Both the position numbers and the translations under genes were made by a program. A stretch of DNA of 60,883 bases from JACPHD01 sp964431805. GTDB lineage: Bacteria > Patescibacteriota > Patescibacteriia > Patescibacteriales > GWC2-42-12. Position 1 is the stretch's first letter. Each line of letters starts with the position of its first letter. Of this stretch, positions 25,370 through 32,810 are shown in pieces. The stretch lies in contig CAYSKV010000006.1 in assembly GCA_964431805.1 (NCBI GenBank), positions 1-60,883 of the forward strand, read 5' to 3'. The notes under the pieces were generated by a model. That model made no database searches, was not told the origin of the DNA, and saw only the letters and a program-made list of their open reading frames with translations.

Positions 25370-26569
25370 CTATATACTTGAACCATTAAAAGCAATACCA
25401 GCTGGGGACATGCCCACATTAGAATAAGTTATCATATCACCAGTAGATACATTAATTTTTGTTACGCTAGCGCCCATAACATTCCCCGTCCACATATTAG
25501 TGCCATCAAAAGCGATGCCGTAAGGCTGAGATCCCGTGCCAGTATAAGTTGTCATCTCACCAGTGGGTGAAATTTTTGTAACACTGTCGTCACCAACATT
25601 CGCGGTCCACATATTAGTGCCATCAAAAGCGATACCCAGCCCTGGGACATTTCCCCCAGACTTATCACCTGTTCCATAATAAGTTGTCATCTCGCCAGTA
25701 GGAGAAATTTTTGTTACACTGTCGTCACTGTTTGCCGTCCACATATTAATGCCGTCAAAAGCGATGCCAAGAGGACCGGTACCTGTACCAGTATAAGTTG
25801 TCATCTCGCCAGTAGGAGAAATTTTTGTAACGCTACTACCACCACCATTCGCCGTCCACATATTAATGCCGTCAAAAGCGATACCCCCGGGATTATCGCC
25901 CGTTCCAGTATAAGTTGTCATCTCGCCAGTAGGAGAAATTTTTGTAACACTACTGCCACTCATATCCACCGTCCACATATTAATGCCGTCAAAAGCGATA
26001 GAAAGAGGAGTAGTACCTGTCCCAGAATAAGTGGTCATTATGCCAGTGGGAGAAATTTTAGTTACACTGTTGCCTATCGCATTTGCTGTCCATATATTAA
26101 TACCATCAAAGGCTATGCCAAGAGGAGCAGTACCTGTCCCAGAATAAGTATTTGAAACTGCAATTAAATTTTCTCTAGTCACAACTATTGTATATGTAGT
26201 GACGCTAGAAAGATCTTGGGAGGTTGTTACTGTAGAAATAGTATTACTGCCCACAGATAAATTAATTTCAAAAGACTCACCGCTATTTACCGACGTGCCA
26301 TTAATAGTAAGTGTAGCTTCGCCGGGCGAATTAACCGTGGGTGTAATATTAAGACTCTCAACAGTATATGGCACTACGGCGGTATAGCTTAAAGTGCTAG
26401 AAGCAAAAACAGGATTAAGAACTCCTTGATCAATAGTTAGGTTGCTTAAAGAAGAATCATCAGCAGCTGCCCTAACCGAGCTTACAAAACTAAAACAAGT
26501 CCACCCAACTATTAGGAGGATTATAAAAAATTTTAGAATGGGGATCTTTTTGTTTTTCATATCACGCAT
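25370..26569 (-). CDS. Repeat protein, N-terminal fragment (amber-truncated)
   Basis: This 399-residue fragment has a signal peptide (ILKFFIILLIVGWTCFSFVSSVRA) and a cadherin-like beta-sandwich domain (SSLSNLTIDQGVLNPVFASST). Six complete NHL/Vgb-like propeller blades follow, each with GIAFDG-x-N-M/I-W-T and VTKISPTGEMTTY. The seventh blade reads AFNGSSI, then TAG (25372-25370), then ATN, in the same frame as the next fragment. The TAG replaces the Trp codon found at that place in all other blades. A single TGG to TAG change therefore probably truncated an about 1,680-residue protein. Confidence 0.8.
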   Translation of the reverse strand: MRDMKNKKIPILKFFIILLIVGWTCFSFVSSVRAAADDSSLSNLTIDQGVLNPVFASSTLSYTAVVPYTVESLNITPTVNSPGEATLTINGTSVNSGESFEINLSVGSNTISTVTTSQDLSSVTTYTIVVTRENLIAVSNTYSGTGTAPLGIAFDGINIWTANAIGNSVTKISPTGIMTTYSGTGTTPLSIAFDGINMWTVDMSGSSVTKISPTGEMTTYTGTGDNPGGIAFDGINMWTANGGGSSVTKISPTGEMTTYTGTGTGPLGIAFDGINMWTANSDDSVTKISPTGEMTTYYGTGDKSGGNVPGLGIAFDGTNMWTANVGDDSVTKISPTGEMTTYTGTGSQPYGIAFDGTNMWTGNVMGASVTKINVSTGDMITYSNVGMSPAGIAFNGSSI

Positions 26570-26594
26570 TGGTTAAATAAATTATTTAACCAAT

Positions 26595-26660
26595 AAAAAA
26601 GCAATGGACAGACTAATCATAGAGTCCAGACCAGCTGAACTCCTGCTCCACTGCTTTTTT
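26595..26660 (-). terminator. Branched terminator-like structure after rnhB
   Basis: Outer arms AAAAAAGCAATGGA (26595-26608) and TCCACTGCTTTTTT (26647-26660) enclose an inner GAGTCCAG/CTGAACTC hairpin. It lies 26 bp upstream of the repeat-protein start, so it could also act as an attenuator. Confidence 0.55.
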
Positions 26661-26813
26661 AGAATATTATAATTTATTTGACCATTACGCTCTATTAAAG
26701 TAGCTGGCCTATTTTTTATGAATATCATGTTTTTGTTTTTGTTTTTCAAGATAATATAATTTTTTATTATCTAATATTATTTTATCAAATATTTTGCATT
26801 TTGTCAATAAAAA

Positions 26814-26853
26814 ATTAGACTTAAGTCTACTAAATTGTAGACTTAAGTCTAAT
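26814..26853. repeat. Palindrome of the GACTTAAGTC family
   Basis: 17-bp perfect arms beginning ATTAGACTTAAGTCTAC around a 6-nt loop, 24 bp past the rnhB stop. It is related to the palindromes at 28500, 28540, 43387 and 43457. Confidence 0.75.
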
Positions 26854-26876
26854 CATATGAAATAATCACTTTTTTA

Positions 26877-27488
26877 TTATTTTTTAACCTTATGAAAGGT
26901 TAAGCGATGAATCGCGCATGGACCATATTGAGCTAATTTTTCTAGATGAAATTTAGTTCCGTAGCCTTTATGCTGTTTAAAGCCATAATTAGGATATAAT
27001 TGATCAATTTCTTGCATAATATGATCTCTGGTTACTTTAGCGATAATTGAAGCGGCCGCAATAGTAAAAATTCTTTCATCGCCTTTAACATAAGTTTGCT
27101 GTGGCGTAGAACAATTAGGTAATTTCATTGACCCGTCAATAATAATAAAGTCCGGTTTATTTTTAACCGAACTTATAGCTTTTTTCATGGCTAAAAATGT
27201 AGCCTGAAGTATATTAATTCTATCTATAGTTTTATGATCGCAAATTCCAACACCAACTTCAATAAAATTTTTTTTAATCGCCCCAAACAATTCTTCCCTT
27301 TTTTTAGCGCTTAATTTCTTAGAATCATCAATTTGCGCCAACTCATTATTTATGCTAATATTAGCGTTAAAAATGACACAAGCCGCAACTACTGGCCCTG
27401 CTAAGGGGCCTCTGCCGGCTTCATCTAATGCGCCTATTACCTTATGACCATGAGAAAATATTTTTTTCTCTTCTGCTAGATCGAGCAT
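26877..27488 (-). CDS. rnhB: Ribonuclease HII
   Basis: This 203-residue enzyme cleaves RNA in RNA-DNA hybrids and at single ribonucleotides. The RNase HII motifs are GALDEAGRGPLAGPVVAACV (first catalytic Asp-Glu), IDDSKKLSAKKRE, a catalytic Asp in FIIIDG and DHIMQEIDQLYPNYGFKQHKGYGT. The length is normal. It lies 11 bp downstream of trxB on the same strand. Confidence 0.96.
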   Translation of the reverse strand: MLDLAEEKKIFSHGHKVIGALDEAGRGPLAGPVVAACVIFNANISINNELAQIDDSKKLSAKKREELFGAIKKNFIEVGVGICDHKTIDRINILQATFLAMKKAISSVKNKPDFIIIDGSMKLPNCSTPQQTYVKGDERIFTIAAASIIAKVTRDHIMQEIDQLYPNYGFKQHKGYGTKFHLEKLAQYGPCAIHRLTFHKVKK

Positions 27489-27499
27489 AAATTTATATT

Positions 27500-28411
27500 T
27501 TATTTTTTTGCCTGCAAATATTTATAAGCCGACAAAGCAGCCGCGGCGCCCTGGCCACAACCAATAATAATTTGCTTAAATTCATTTTGAGTAACATCGC
27601 CAGCCGCAAAAACACCATCGCAGCTAGTTTTACCACTTAAATCCGTGATAACCTGACCCAAATTATCTCTTTTTACTAAATCTGACAACATTTCAGTCTT
27701 TGGTTCATGTCCAATTTCAATAAATAAACCTCCTACTATTAACTCTCTTATGGTTTGATCAATTTTACTTATTACTTTTATTTTTTCTAGTCTTGTCTCG
27801 CCAATTATTTCAGATGGTTCGCTATTTAATATTATTTCTACATTATCTTTACTTTTAACGGTTGAAACTAAACTCTCAAACGCCCTAAGTTTAGATTCAT
27901 TACAAATTAAATAAACTTTATTAGCAATTTTAGACATTACTTCGGCCGCATCTAAGGCTGAATTACCTCCACCAATTACAGCCACGTCTTTCCCTTTAAA
28001 TAATGGCCCATCGCAAGTGGCGCAATAACTTATCCCTCGACCGGTTAATTCTTTTTCTTTGTCTAACTTTAGCTGCCTTGGAGCAAGGCCCATGGCAATA
28101 ATAATTGTTTTGGCTGAATAACTGTCTTTATCAGTTTTAACTAAAAAAGTCCCATCATCTTTTTTATTAATCAATTTTATTTCATCAATTTTAATATCAG
28201 CGCCCAAATCTTTAACTTGCTGCTTCATTTTATTAATCAAACCAACACCGCTAATAAAATCTATACCGGGATAATTTTTTATTTCAGAAGCCCAAATAAC
28301 CTGACCGCCTATATTTTTAGAAATCAATAAAGTTTTCATCATTCTTCTTGTGGAATACACGGCGGCGCTCATACCTGTTGGGCCTGCTCCAATAATGATT
28401 GTATCAAACAT
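27500..28411 (-). CDS. trxB: Thioredoxin reductase
   Basis: This 303-residue FAD/NAD(P)H-dependent flavoenzyme has the FAD site GAGPTGMSAAVYSTRR, the redox pair CATC in ISYCATCDGPLF, the second dinucleotide site GGGNSALDAA and the C-terminal FAD motif GVFAAGDVTQN. It reduces thioredoxin, and trxA lies 170 bp upstream on the same strand with palindromes in between. Confidence 0.95.
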   Translation of the reverse strand: MFDTIIIGAGPTGMSAAVYSTRRMMKTLLISKNIGGQVIWASEIKNYPGIDFISGVGLINKMKQQVKDLGADIKIDEIKLINKKDDGTFLVKTDKDSYSAKTIIIAMGLAPRQLKLDKEKELTGRGISYCATCDGPLFKGKDVAVIGGGNSALDAAEVMSKIANKVYLICNESKLRAFESLVSTVKSKDNVEIILNSEPSEIIGETRLEKIKVISKIDQTIRELIVGGLFIEIGHEPKTEMLSDLVKRDNLGQVITDLSGKTSCDGVFAAGDVTQNEFKQIIIGCGQGAAAALSAYKYLQAKK

Positions 28412-28499
28412 AAATTTAAAAAATTAATAAATTATCATACTTTACCCCCAACTTATCCACTTAAATAAATTTGACTAATATTAAACACTTATTTAAACT

Positions 28500-28523
28500 T
28501 AAGTCCACAAATTTGTGGACTTA
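28500..28523. repeat. Perfect 24-bp palindrome with DnaA-box-like flanks
   Basis: Core TCCACAAATTTGTGGA. TTATCCACG (28521-28529) overlaps its right edge and TTATCCACT (28453-28461) lies to the left, each one mismatch from the DnaA box TTATCCACA. Confidence 0.65.
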
Positions 28524-28539
28524 TCCACGATTTATTAAA

Positions 28540-28577
28540 AAAAATTAAAGTCCACAAATTTGTGGACTTTAATTTTT
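28540..28577 (-). terminator. Palindromic terminator of trxA
   Basis: Perfect 19-bp arms around TCCACAAATTTGTGGA, 2 bp after the trxA stop, with a T run in the minus direction. It has the same core as the palindrome at 28500. Confidence 0.75.
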
Positions 28578-28579
28578 AA

Positions 28580-28894
28580 TCATTTATTTTTTGCGATTAA
28601 TTCCATCATTTCTTCTTTGTCGCAATAATTATTTTTTCGATCAACCACCTTACCATTCTTAAAAACCAAAAATGTCGGAACGCCCATAATATCATACTTA
28701 TTAACTATATCTTGACTTTCTTCTATGTTAAATTTACCTATTTTAACATTTTTATCTTGATTATCTGCAATTACTTCATCTAAAATAGGTGACATTAATT
28801 GACAGGAACCGCACCATGAAGCAAAAAAATCAACTAATACTAGGCCAGAAAAATCCTCAACCTCTGACTTAAAATTCTCTTTATTAAATATCAT
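28580..28894 (-). CDS. trxA: Thioredoxin with WCGSC active site
   Basis: This 104-residue thioredoxin fold has the redox motif W27-C28-G29-S30-C31, replacing the common Pro of WCGPC with Ser. The usual cis-Pro segment (GVPTFLVFKNGK) is present. The Ser variant usually shifts redox potential modestly and is known from other thioredoxins. It ends in TGA, which shows that UGA is a stop codon in this organism. It forms a redox pair with the trxB gene 170 bp downstream. Confidence 0.92.
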   Translation of the reverse strand: MIFNKENFKSEVEDFSGLVLVDFFASWCGSCQLMSPILDEVIADNQDKNVKIGKFNIEESQDIVNKYDIMGVPTFLVFKNGKVVDRKNNYCDKEEMMELIAKNK

Positions 28895-28948
28895 ATATTT
28901 TTATAATAATTTAAAAAGTTTTTGATAGAACAAAAATTATTTAACCTA

Positions 28949-28972
28949 AGTGTGGACCATAAGGGACTTGAA
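28949..28972 (-). repeat. Displaced 3' end of tRNA-Ala
   Basis: 24 bp identical to 29061-29084, which covers the 3' end of tRNA-Ala from the T-loop outward plus 4 bp of flank. It lacks the rest of a tRNA. The two copies are exactly 112 bp apart and flank an 88-bp insertion. Confidence 0.85.
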
Positions 28973-29060
28973 GGGGCGGAAGCCCCACGCCGACACACAA
29001 TGATTCTATACTCTTATACTCCACGTAAATTTACATTAATAATATTAATGTAAATTTACG
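28973..29060. mobile_element. 88-bp insertion at tRNA-Ala 3' end
   Basis: It starts with GGGGCGGAAGCCCC (a short GC stem-loop) and CCGACACACAATG, shared with the insertion at 59525. It ends in a 17-bp perfect inverted repeat (29024-29040/29044-29060). It sits between an intact and a displaced tRNA 3' end, as integrated elements do, but is far too small to encode an integrase. Confidence 0.5.
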
Positions 29061-29064
29061 AGTG

Positions 29065-29138
29065 TGGACCATAAGGGACTTGAACCCTTGACCTCTTCCA
29101 TGCCATGGAAGCGCTCTAGCCAACTGAGCTAATGGCCC
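29065..29138 (-). tRNA. tRNA-Ala (GGC)
   Basis: Acceptor GGGCCAT/ATGGTCC, anticodon stem CTTCC/GGAAG with loop ATGGCAT (anticodon GGC), T-arm AGGGTTCAAGTCCCT. CCA is not encoded. Confidence 0.95.
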
Positions 29139-29243
29139 TAAAATTTTATTTAATTTTAGCTAAAAAACTATATTTAATTTAATATTAGCCAAATTAGCTA
29201 ATATTAGCTAATATAATAAATTAAAAAGACTTTCAATTTTTTG

Positions 29244-29315
29244 TGCCCTTGGCAGGAATCGAACCTGCGTCTAGGGCTTAGGAGTCCCTTGTTCTATCCA
29301 CTGAACTACAAGGGC
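29244..29315 (-). tRNA. tRNA-Arg (CCT)
   Basis: Acceptor GCCCTTG/CAAGGGC, loop CTCCTAA (anticodon CCT), T-arm GCAGGTTCGATTCCTGC. The anticodon stem has one A-G mismatch at its base. CCA is not encoded. Confidence 0.93.
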
Positions 29316-29599
29316 TATTACGCCCAATAGCTGACCCCAAAACTACGTAAACCCAAATCCGCTAAATAACTAAACAACCTTCTCCTAAGCTTTAAAGTCG
29401 CTTAATTATAAACTATTCTAATCTTCGCTATGGTTAAAGTTAAAAAAACAACCTCAGCCTAGGCGTTTTTATTAATGCCTTATTAGATAAATTTATTACT
29501 GGTATTATCTATATTGATATTATATTTAAAAGATTATAAAATAGCAAATTAATTTAAACCATATTTAGCAAAGCTATATATTAACTTAAATTTTTTACT
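29316..29599. other. Intergenic region without visible gene
   Basis: AT-rich stretch between tRNA-Arg and the bactofilin promoter. Only short imperfect repeats are seen; no ORF with a ribosome site and no clear RNA structure. Confidence 0.5.
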
Positions 29600-29628
29600 T
29601 TGACAAACTAGCTAAACTTACATAGAAT
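29600..29628 (+). promoter_or_regulatory. Promoter of bactofilin gene
   Basis: TTGACA (29600-29605), 17 bp, TAGAAT (29623-29628), 65 bp before the ATG. Confidence 0.7.
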
Positions 29629-29693
29629 TAGTATAGTTAATCGTTTAAAACTAGCTTATTAAAATAATTTAATAATTTTTTTATATATATTTT

Positions 29694-30080
29694 ATGTTTA
29701 ACAAACAAGGGCAAGGAGAAGCTTTTAATGAATTCGAAACAGTTATCGGACCATCGGTTAAAGTAAAAGGGGATTTTAACGGCCAAGGCAATATTATTGT
29801 TGAGGGTATAGTTGATGGCAGCTTAAGAACTAATGGTAATCTCGAGGTTGGTAAAACCGCCAAGATCACTGCCGACGTAGAAGCTAAAGAAGCAAAAATC
29901 GGCGGTCAAATTTCCGGTAACGTAAAAATTAAAGGTTTTCTTGAAGTTACGGCTACGGCAAAAATTTCCGGCGATATTGAAACCTCTGGTTTATCAATTG
30001 AACGCGGAGCTGTTTTTAACGGTAAATGCGTCATGACAACCGGAACAGAAGAAATTAAAAAAATAAATAAAGAAAAATAG
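29694..30080 (+). CDS. Bactofilin
   Basis: This 128-residue polymer-forming cytoskeletal protein has a single bactofilin beta-helix (about residues 14-110) with regular Gly-Val/Ile turns: VIGPSVKVKGDFNGQGNIIVEG, DGSLRTNGNLEVG, KISGDIETSG. Short unstructured tails sit on both ends, as usual. Bactofilins polymerise without nucleotide and scaffold envelope or shape functions. It has its own promoter and is followed 35 bp later by a lipid-kinase-like gene. Confidence 0.92.
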   Translation: MFNKQGQGEAFNEFETVIGPSVKVKGDFNGQGNIIVEGIVDGSLRTNGNLEVGKTAKITADVEAKEAKIGGQISGNVKIKGFLEVTATAKISGDIETSGLSIERGAVFNGKCVMTTGTEEIKKINKEK

Positions 30081-30115
30081 TCAAAAAATAAATTGACTTA
30101 AGTTTTTCTATATCC

Positions 30116-30865
30116 ATGAATATTTTTATCTATGATTCTTTTTTGAATCAAAAAAAATATAATCGCTTATTAGAACGCATTGAAACCAGAATTACCGATC
30201 TAGAATTAAATGGTAAAATTTTTAGACTTAGCCCAACCATAAATGTTCAAGAAATTATCAACAATGAACTTAAGCGCGGCGCTAAAACAGTTATTGCGGT
30301 CGGCAACAATAAGTTAATTAACCAAGTTATAAATTCTTTGGCTGGCACTGACGTGCCGCTCGGCATTATACCGGTTGGCGAAGATAATAATGACATTGCA
30401 CAAAGCCTGGGCATTGAATCGGTTGAAACAGCTTGCGATATTTTATCAGCCAGATTACTAACCAAGGTTGATTTAGGCTTGGTTAACCAAATGTATTTTT
30501 TATCTAATATTAGCATTAATAATCAAGGCACTGTCATTGACATGAATAAAAATTATACTATCGAAACTACAGAAAAGGGAATTATTTATGTCTTTAATTT
30601 AATCAATAAACAAATTAAACTTCCACCTAGAGTAAAATTTATGCCAGACGATGGGCTCTTAGAATTAGTTGTTAATACCCGCGATAATAAAAAATTTTTT
30701 TCTAAGCAAAGCCACCAATCAATTTTTAAAATTAAAAAAATCACCATTCATAATTTAAAAAATAAATTAATTTTAGATGGATCAATTTCCATGTCAGCGC
30801 CAGCAGAAATCACAGTTATTAAAAAACATTTAAATGTAATTGTCGGAAAAAATAAAGTTTTTTAA
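30116..30865 (+). CDS. Diacylglycerol/lipid-kinase-like protein, active site degenerate
   Basis: This 249-residue protein aligns with the YegS/BmrU-type lipid kinase fold through INQVINSLAGTDVPLGIIPVGEDNNDIAQSLGI and a C-terminal beta-rich domain (PDDGLLELVV). The normally invariant GGDGT nucleotide loop reads VGNNK here, and GTGNDFA reads GEDNNDIA. ATP binding and catalysis are therefore doubtful. It may be a pseudo-enzyme that binds lipid or a partner. It probably shares a transcript with the bactofilin gene. Confidence 0.75.
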   Translation: MNIFIYDSFLNQKKYNRLLERIETRITDLELNGKIFRLSPTINVQEIINNELKRGAKTVIAVGNNKLINQVINSLAGTDVPLGIIPVGEDNNDIAQSLGIESVETACDILSARLLTKVDLGLVNQMYFLSNISINNQGTVIDMNKNYTIETTEKGIIYVFNLINKQIKLPPRVKFMPDDGLLELVVNTRDNKKFFSKQSHQSIFKIKKITIHNLKNKLILDGSISMSAPAEITVIKKHLNVIVGKNKVF

Positions 30866-30922
30866 AATAGCACAATAAAAAACAACTCTCAGAATGGAAG
30901 TTATTTTTTATTTCTTAATATT

Positions 30923-31639
30923 TTATATTTTATCTTTTTGCTTAAATAAATATAATTGTTGTAAGGCGGTAAGCAGCGTGGTTACTAACCAATAAAGTGC
31001 TAAACCTCCAGGAAAAGATAAACCAATAAAAACAGTTAAAGCTGGCATTAAATAAAGCATCTGCTTATTCATGATCGCCATCATATCTTCATCTTTAGCT
31101 TCGCTAGTTTTAATTTCTGGCCGTTTTGTGCTCATCATTTTTGCCTGCCAAAATTGAGCTAACCCAGCCAACACAGCTAAAACCACATTAGGTTTAGCTA
31201 AATTAACAAAACCTAAAGACATAGTATTAATAACTTCTGGTTTAAAAATAAAAGAATAAACAAGATTAAGTGATTGGCCGCTTAAACCATCTCTAAAAAC
31301 CATAAAAACCGCCCATAAAAAGGGGAGTTGAATTAATAATGGTAAACAAGAAGAAAACGGATTTACTTTTTCTTGTTTATATAATTCCATCATGACCCTG
31401 CCTTGTTCTTCTTTATTATTAGCGTATTTTTTCTTAATTTCCTCTATTTTGGGTTGGAGTTCCTGTAAAGATTTCTGCGATTTTATGGACTGTTTTGATA
31501 AAGGTAATAAAACCAACTTTATAATTACGGTCATGATTATAATAGCTACGCCAATATCATGGCCCGGAACAATATTATACAAAAAAACCAAAAGATTAAG
31601 TATCGGCTGATAAAAAATAAGGTTAAAAATTTCAGACAT
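30923..31639 (-). CDS. yidC: Membrane protein insertase YidC (short form)
   Basis: This 238-residue insertase has five membrane segments of the Oxa1/YidC core (GVAIIIMTVIIKLVLLPLSKQSIKS, NPFSSCLPLLIQLPFLWAVF, LALYWLVTTLLTALQQ). It lacks the large periplasmic domain of proteobacterial YidC. The conserved cytoplasmic hairpin with KIEEIKKKYANNKEEQ is present. It belongs to the rpmH-rnpA-yidD-yidC block and lies 10 bp after yidD. Confidence 0.95.
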   Translation of the reverse strand: MSEIFNLIFYQPILNLLVFLYNIVPGHDIGVAIIIMTVIIKLVLLPLSKQSIKSQKSLQELQPKIEEIKKKYANNKEEQGRVMMELYKQEKVNPFSSCLPLLIQLPFLWAVFMVFRDGLSGQSLNLVYSFIFKPEVINTMSLGFVNLAKPNVVLAVLAGLAQFWQAKMMSTKRPEIKTSEAKDEDMMAIMNKQMLYLMPALTVFIGLSFPGGLALYWLVTTLLTALQQLYLFKQKDKI

Positions 31640-31649
31640 AGATAATTAG

Positions 31650-31898
31650 TTATTTTAGAGGATCAAAACCCCCCGAATTAAATGGATTACAACGTAAAAC
31701 CCGCCAAACAGCCTTAAGCCCGCCCTTAATAAATCCGTATTTTTCTATTGCCTGGATAGCATATTCAGAACAAGTTGGATGAAAACGACAAAAACCATTA
31801 GGATATAAAAATTTTAAAATACCGTGGTCAAAAGAAAGTGTTTTTTGATAAATTTTTAAAATCTTTATTGCTATATAGCGGGGATAAAATTTAAACAT
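31650..31898 (-). CDS. yidD: Membrane protein insertion efficiency factor YidD
   Basis: This 82-residue YidD protein has the characteristic ISFDHG-like segment (TLSFDHGILKFLYPNGFCRFHPTCSEYA), three conserved cysteines and RVLRCNPFNSGGFDPL. The N-terminal amphipathic helix associates with the membrane. It assists YidC and is placed between rnpA (1 bp gap) and yidC. Confidence 0.96.
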   Translation of the reverse strand: MFKFYPRYIAIKILKIYQKTLSFDHGILKFLYPNGFCRFHPTCSEYAIQAIEKYGFIKGGLKAVWRVLRCNPFNSGGFDPLK

Positions 31899-31899
31899 G

Positions 31900-32250
31900 T
31901 TATTTGTTTAGTTTAAATAATTTTAAGGCAAATAACATTTTTTCTAATTCGCTTTGAATGGTTTTATAGTCTTGATCTAGCACTAACGGGGAAACTATAA
32001 CAACCAAATCAAAACCCTTAATAAGTTTTTTATTAAACTCTTTTAGGCTTGCCCTGATTTGTCTTTTTAGCTTATTTCTCTCAACGGCTTTTTTGCTAAC
32101 CTTAGTGCTAATTACAATACCATAACGATTATTATCTAATTGGTTGGCTAAAATTTTTATACGAAAAATTTTAGTATAAAACGACTTTCCTAATTTAAAT
32201 ATTCTTTTAAAATCTTTTTCCTTAACTAGACGAAATTGCTTAACTAACAT
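31900..32250 (-). CDS. rnpA: Ribonuclease P protein component
   Basis: This 116-residue basic protein matches RnpA: RLVKEKDFKRIFKLGKSFYTKIFRI and the signature KVSKKAVERNKLKRQIRASLKE. It binds RNase P RNA to mature tRNA 5' ends. It is part of the canonical rpmH-rnpA-yidD-yidC order upstream of, and divergent from, dnaA. Confidence 0.96.
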   Translation of the reverse strand: MLVKQFRLVKEKDFKRIFKLGKSFYTKIFRIKILANQLDNNRYGIVISTKVSKKAVERNKLKRQIRASLKEFNKKLIKGFDLVVIVSPLVLDQDYKTIQSELEKMLFALKLFKLNK

Positions 32251-32316
32251 AATAATTTAAAAAACGAGCAGTTAAAAATTTAATTTTAACCAACCCAAAA
32301 TAATATAAATAATTAT

Positions 32317-32454
32317 CTATTTAGTTAGCTTTTTTCTGCCTTTAGCTTTTCTTCTTTTAATAACATTACGGCCATTTTTTGTTTGCATCCTTTTTCTAAA
32401 GCCGTGTTTCTTTTTAGCTCGCCTTTTATTCGGTTGATAAGTCCTTTTTGGCAT
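32317..32454 (-). CDS. rpmH: Ribosomal protein bL34
   Basis: This 45-codon gene starts at 32454 (MPKRTYQPNKRRAKKKHGFR, then KRMQTKNGRNVIKRRKAKGRK) and ends in TAG at 32317. The highly basic sequence and length match bL34 exactly. It precedes rnpA by 66 bp and is divergent from dnaA, the usual arrangement around bacterial origins. Confidence 0.97.
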   Translation of the reverse strand: MPKRTYQPNKRRAKKKHGFRKRMQTKNGRNVIKRRKAKGRKKLTK

Positions 32455-32810
32455 AAAATAATTGTATTAACCATTAAATAATTTAAACGCTAATTTAAAT
32501 TAGCGCCACAATCTATTTAATGGAAGTAAATATGGTTAATAAAAAATAAATATATGATTTTATCTCAAATAAACATAACATTTAAACTTTTTAAAGTCAA
32601 ACAAAAAAACATTATCTAATAAATTTGAATAATAAAATAATAAAAAAATCTTTTCCACTATTTATCAACATCTTTTAAACATAAAGGTCTATTTTACATT
32701 TATAATTAAGCTGTTATAATGCCTATTGCAATAAGTTTTCTGATTATTTAATATTAATTTTATATCATTTTGATATTATAATTTAAAATAAATCATAACT
32801 TCCTCGTGCT
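32455..32810. other. rpmH-dnaA intergenic region, possible origin
   Basis: Very AT-rich 356 bp. It contains the dnaA promoter TTTACA (32693-32698), 16 bp, TATAAT (32715-32720), and runs of A/T that could unwind. No perfect TTATCCACA box is present; the nearest is TTATCAACA near 32661. An origin here is suggested only by gene context. Confidence 0.45.

Noticed and set aside
25370..25372. TAG recoded as an amino acid in this organism
   Set aside because: TAG ends several normal genes (rpmH, trmD, the TrmH-family gene, the bactofilin and SLATT genes), so general recoding is unlikely. A point mutation explains the single case.
28580..28582. UGA recoding as in Absconditabacteria/Gracilibacteria
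   Set aside because: trxA ends normally at TGA and other ORFs are full length without in-frame TGA.
32455..32810. Firm oriC call upstream of dnaA
   Set aside because: Gene order is right but no perfect DnaA boxes were seen, so it is listed only as a possible origin.
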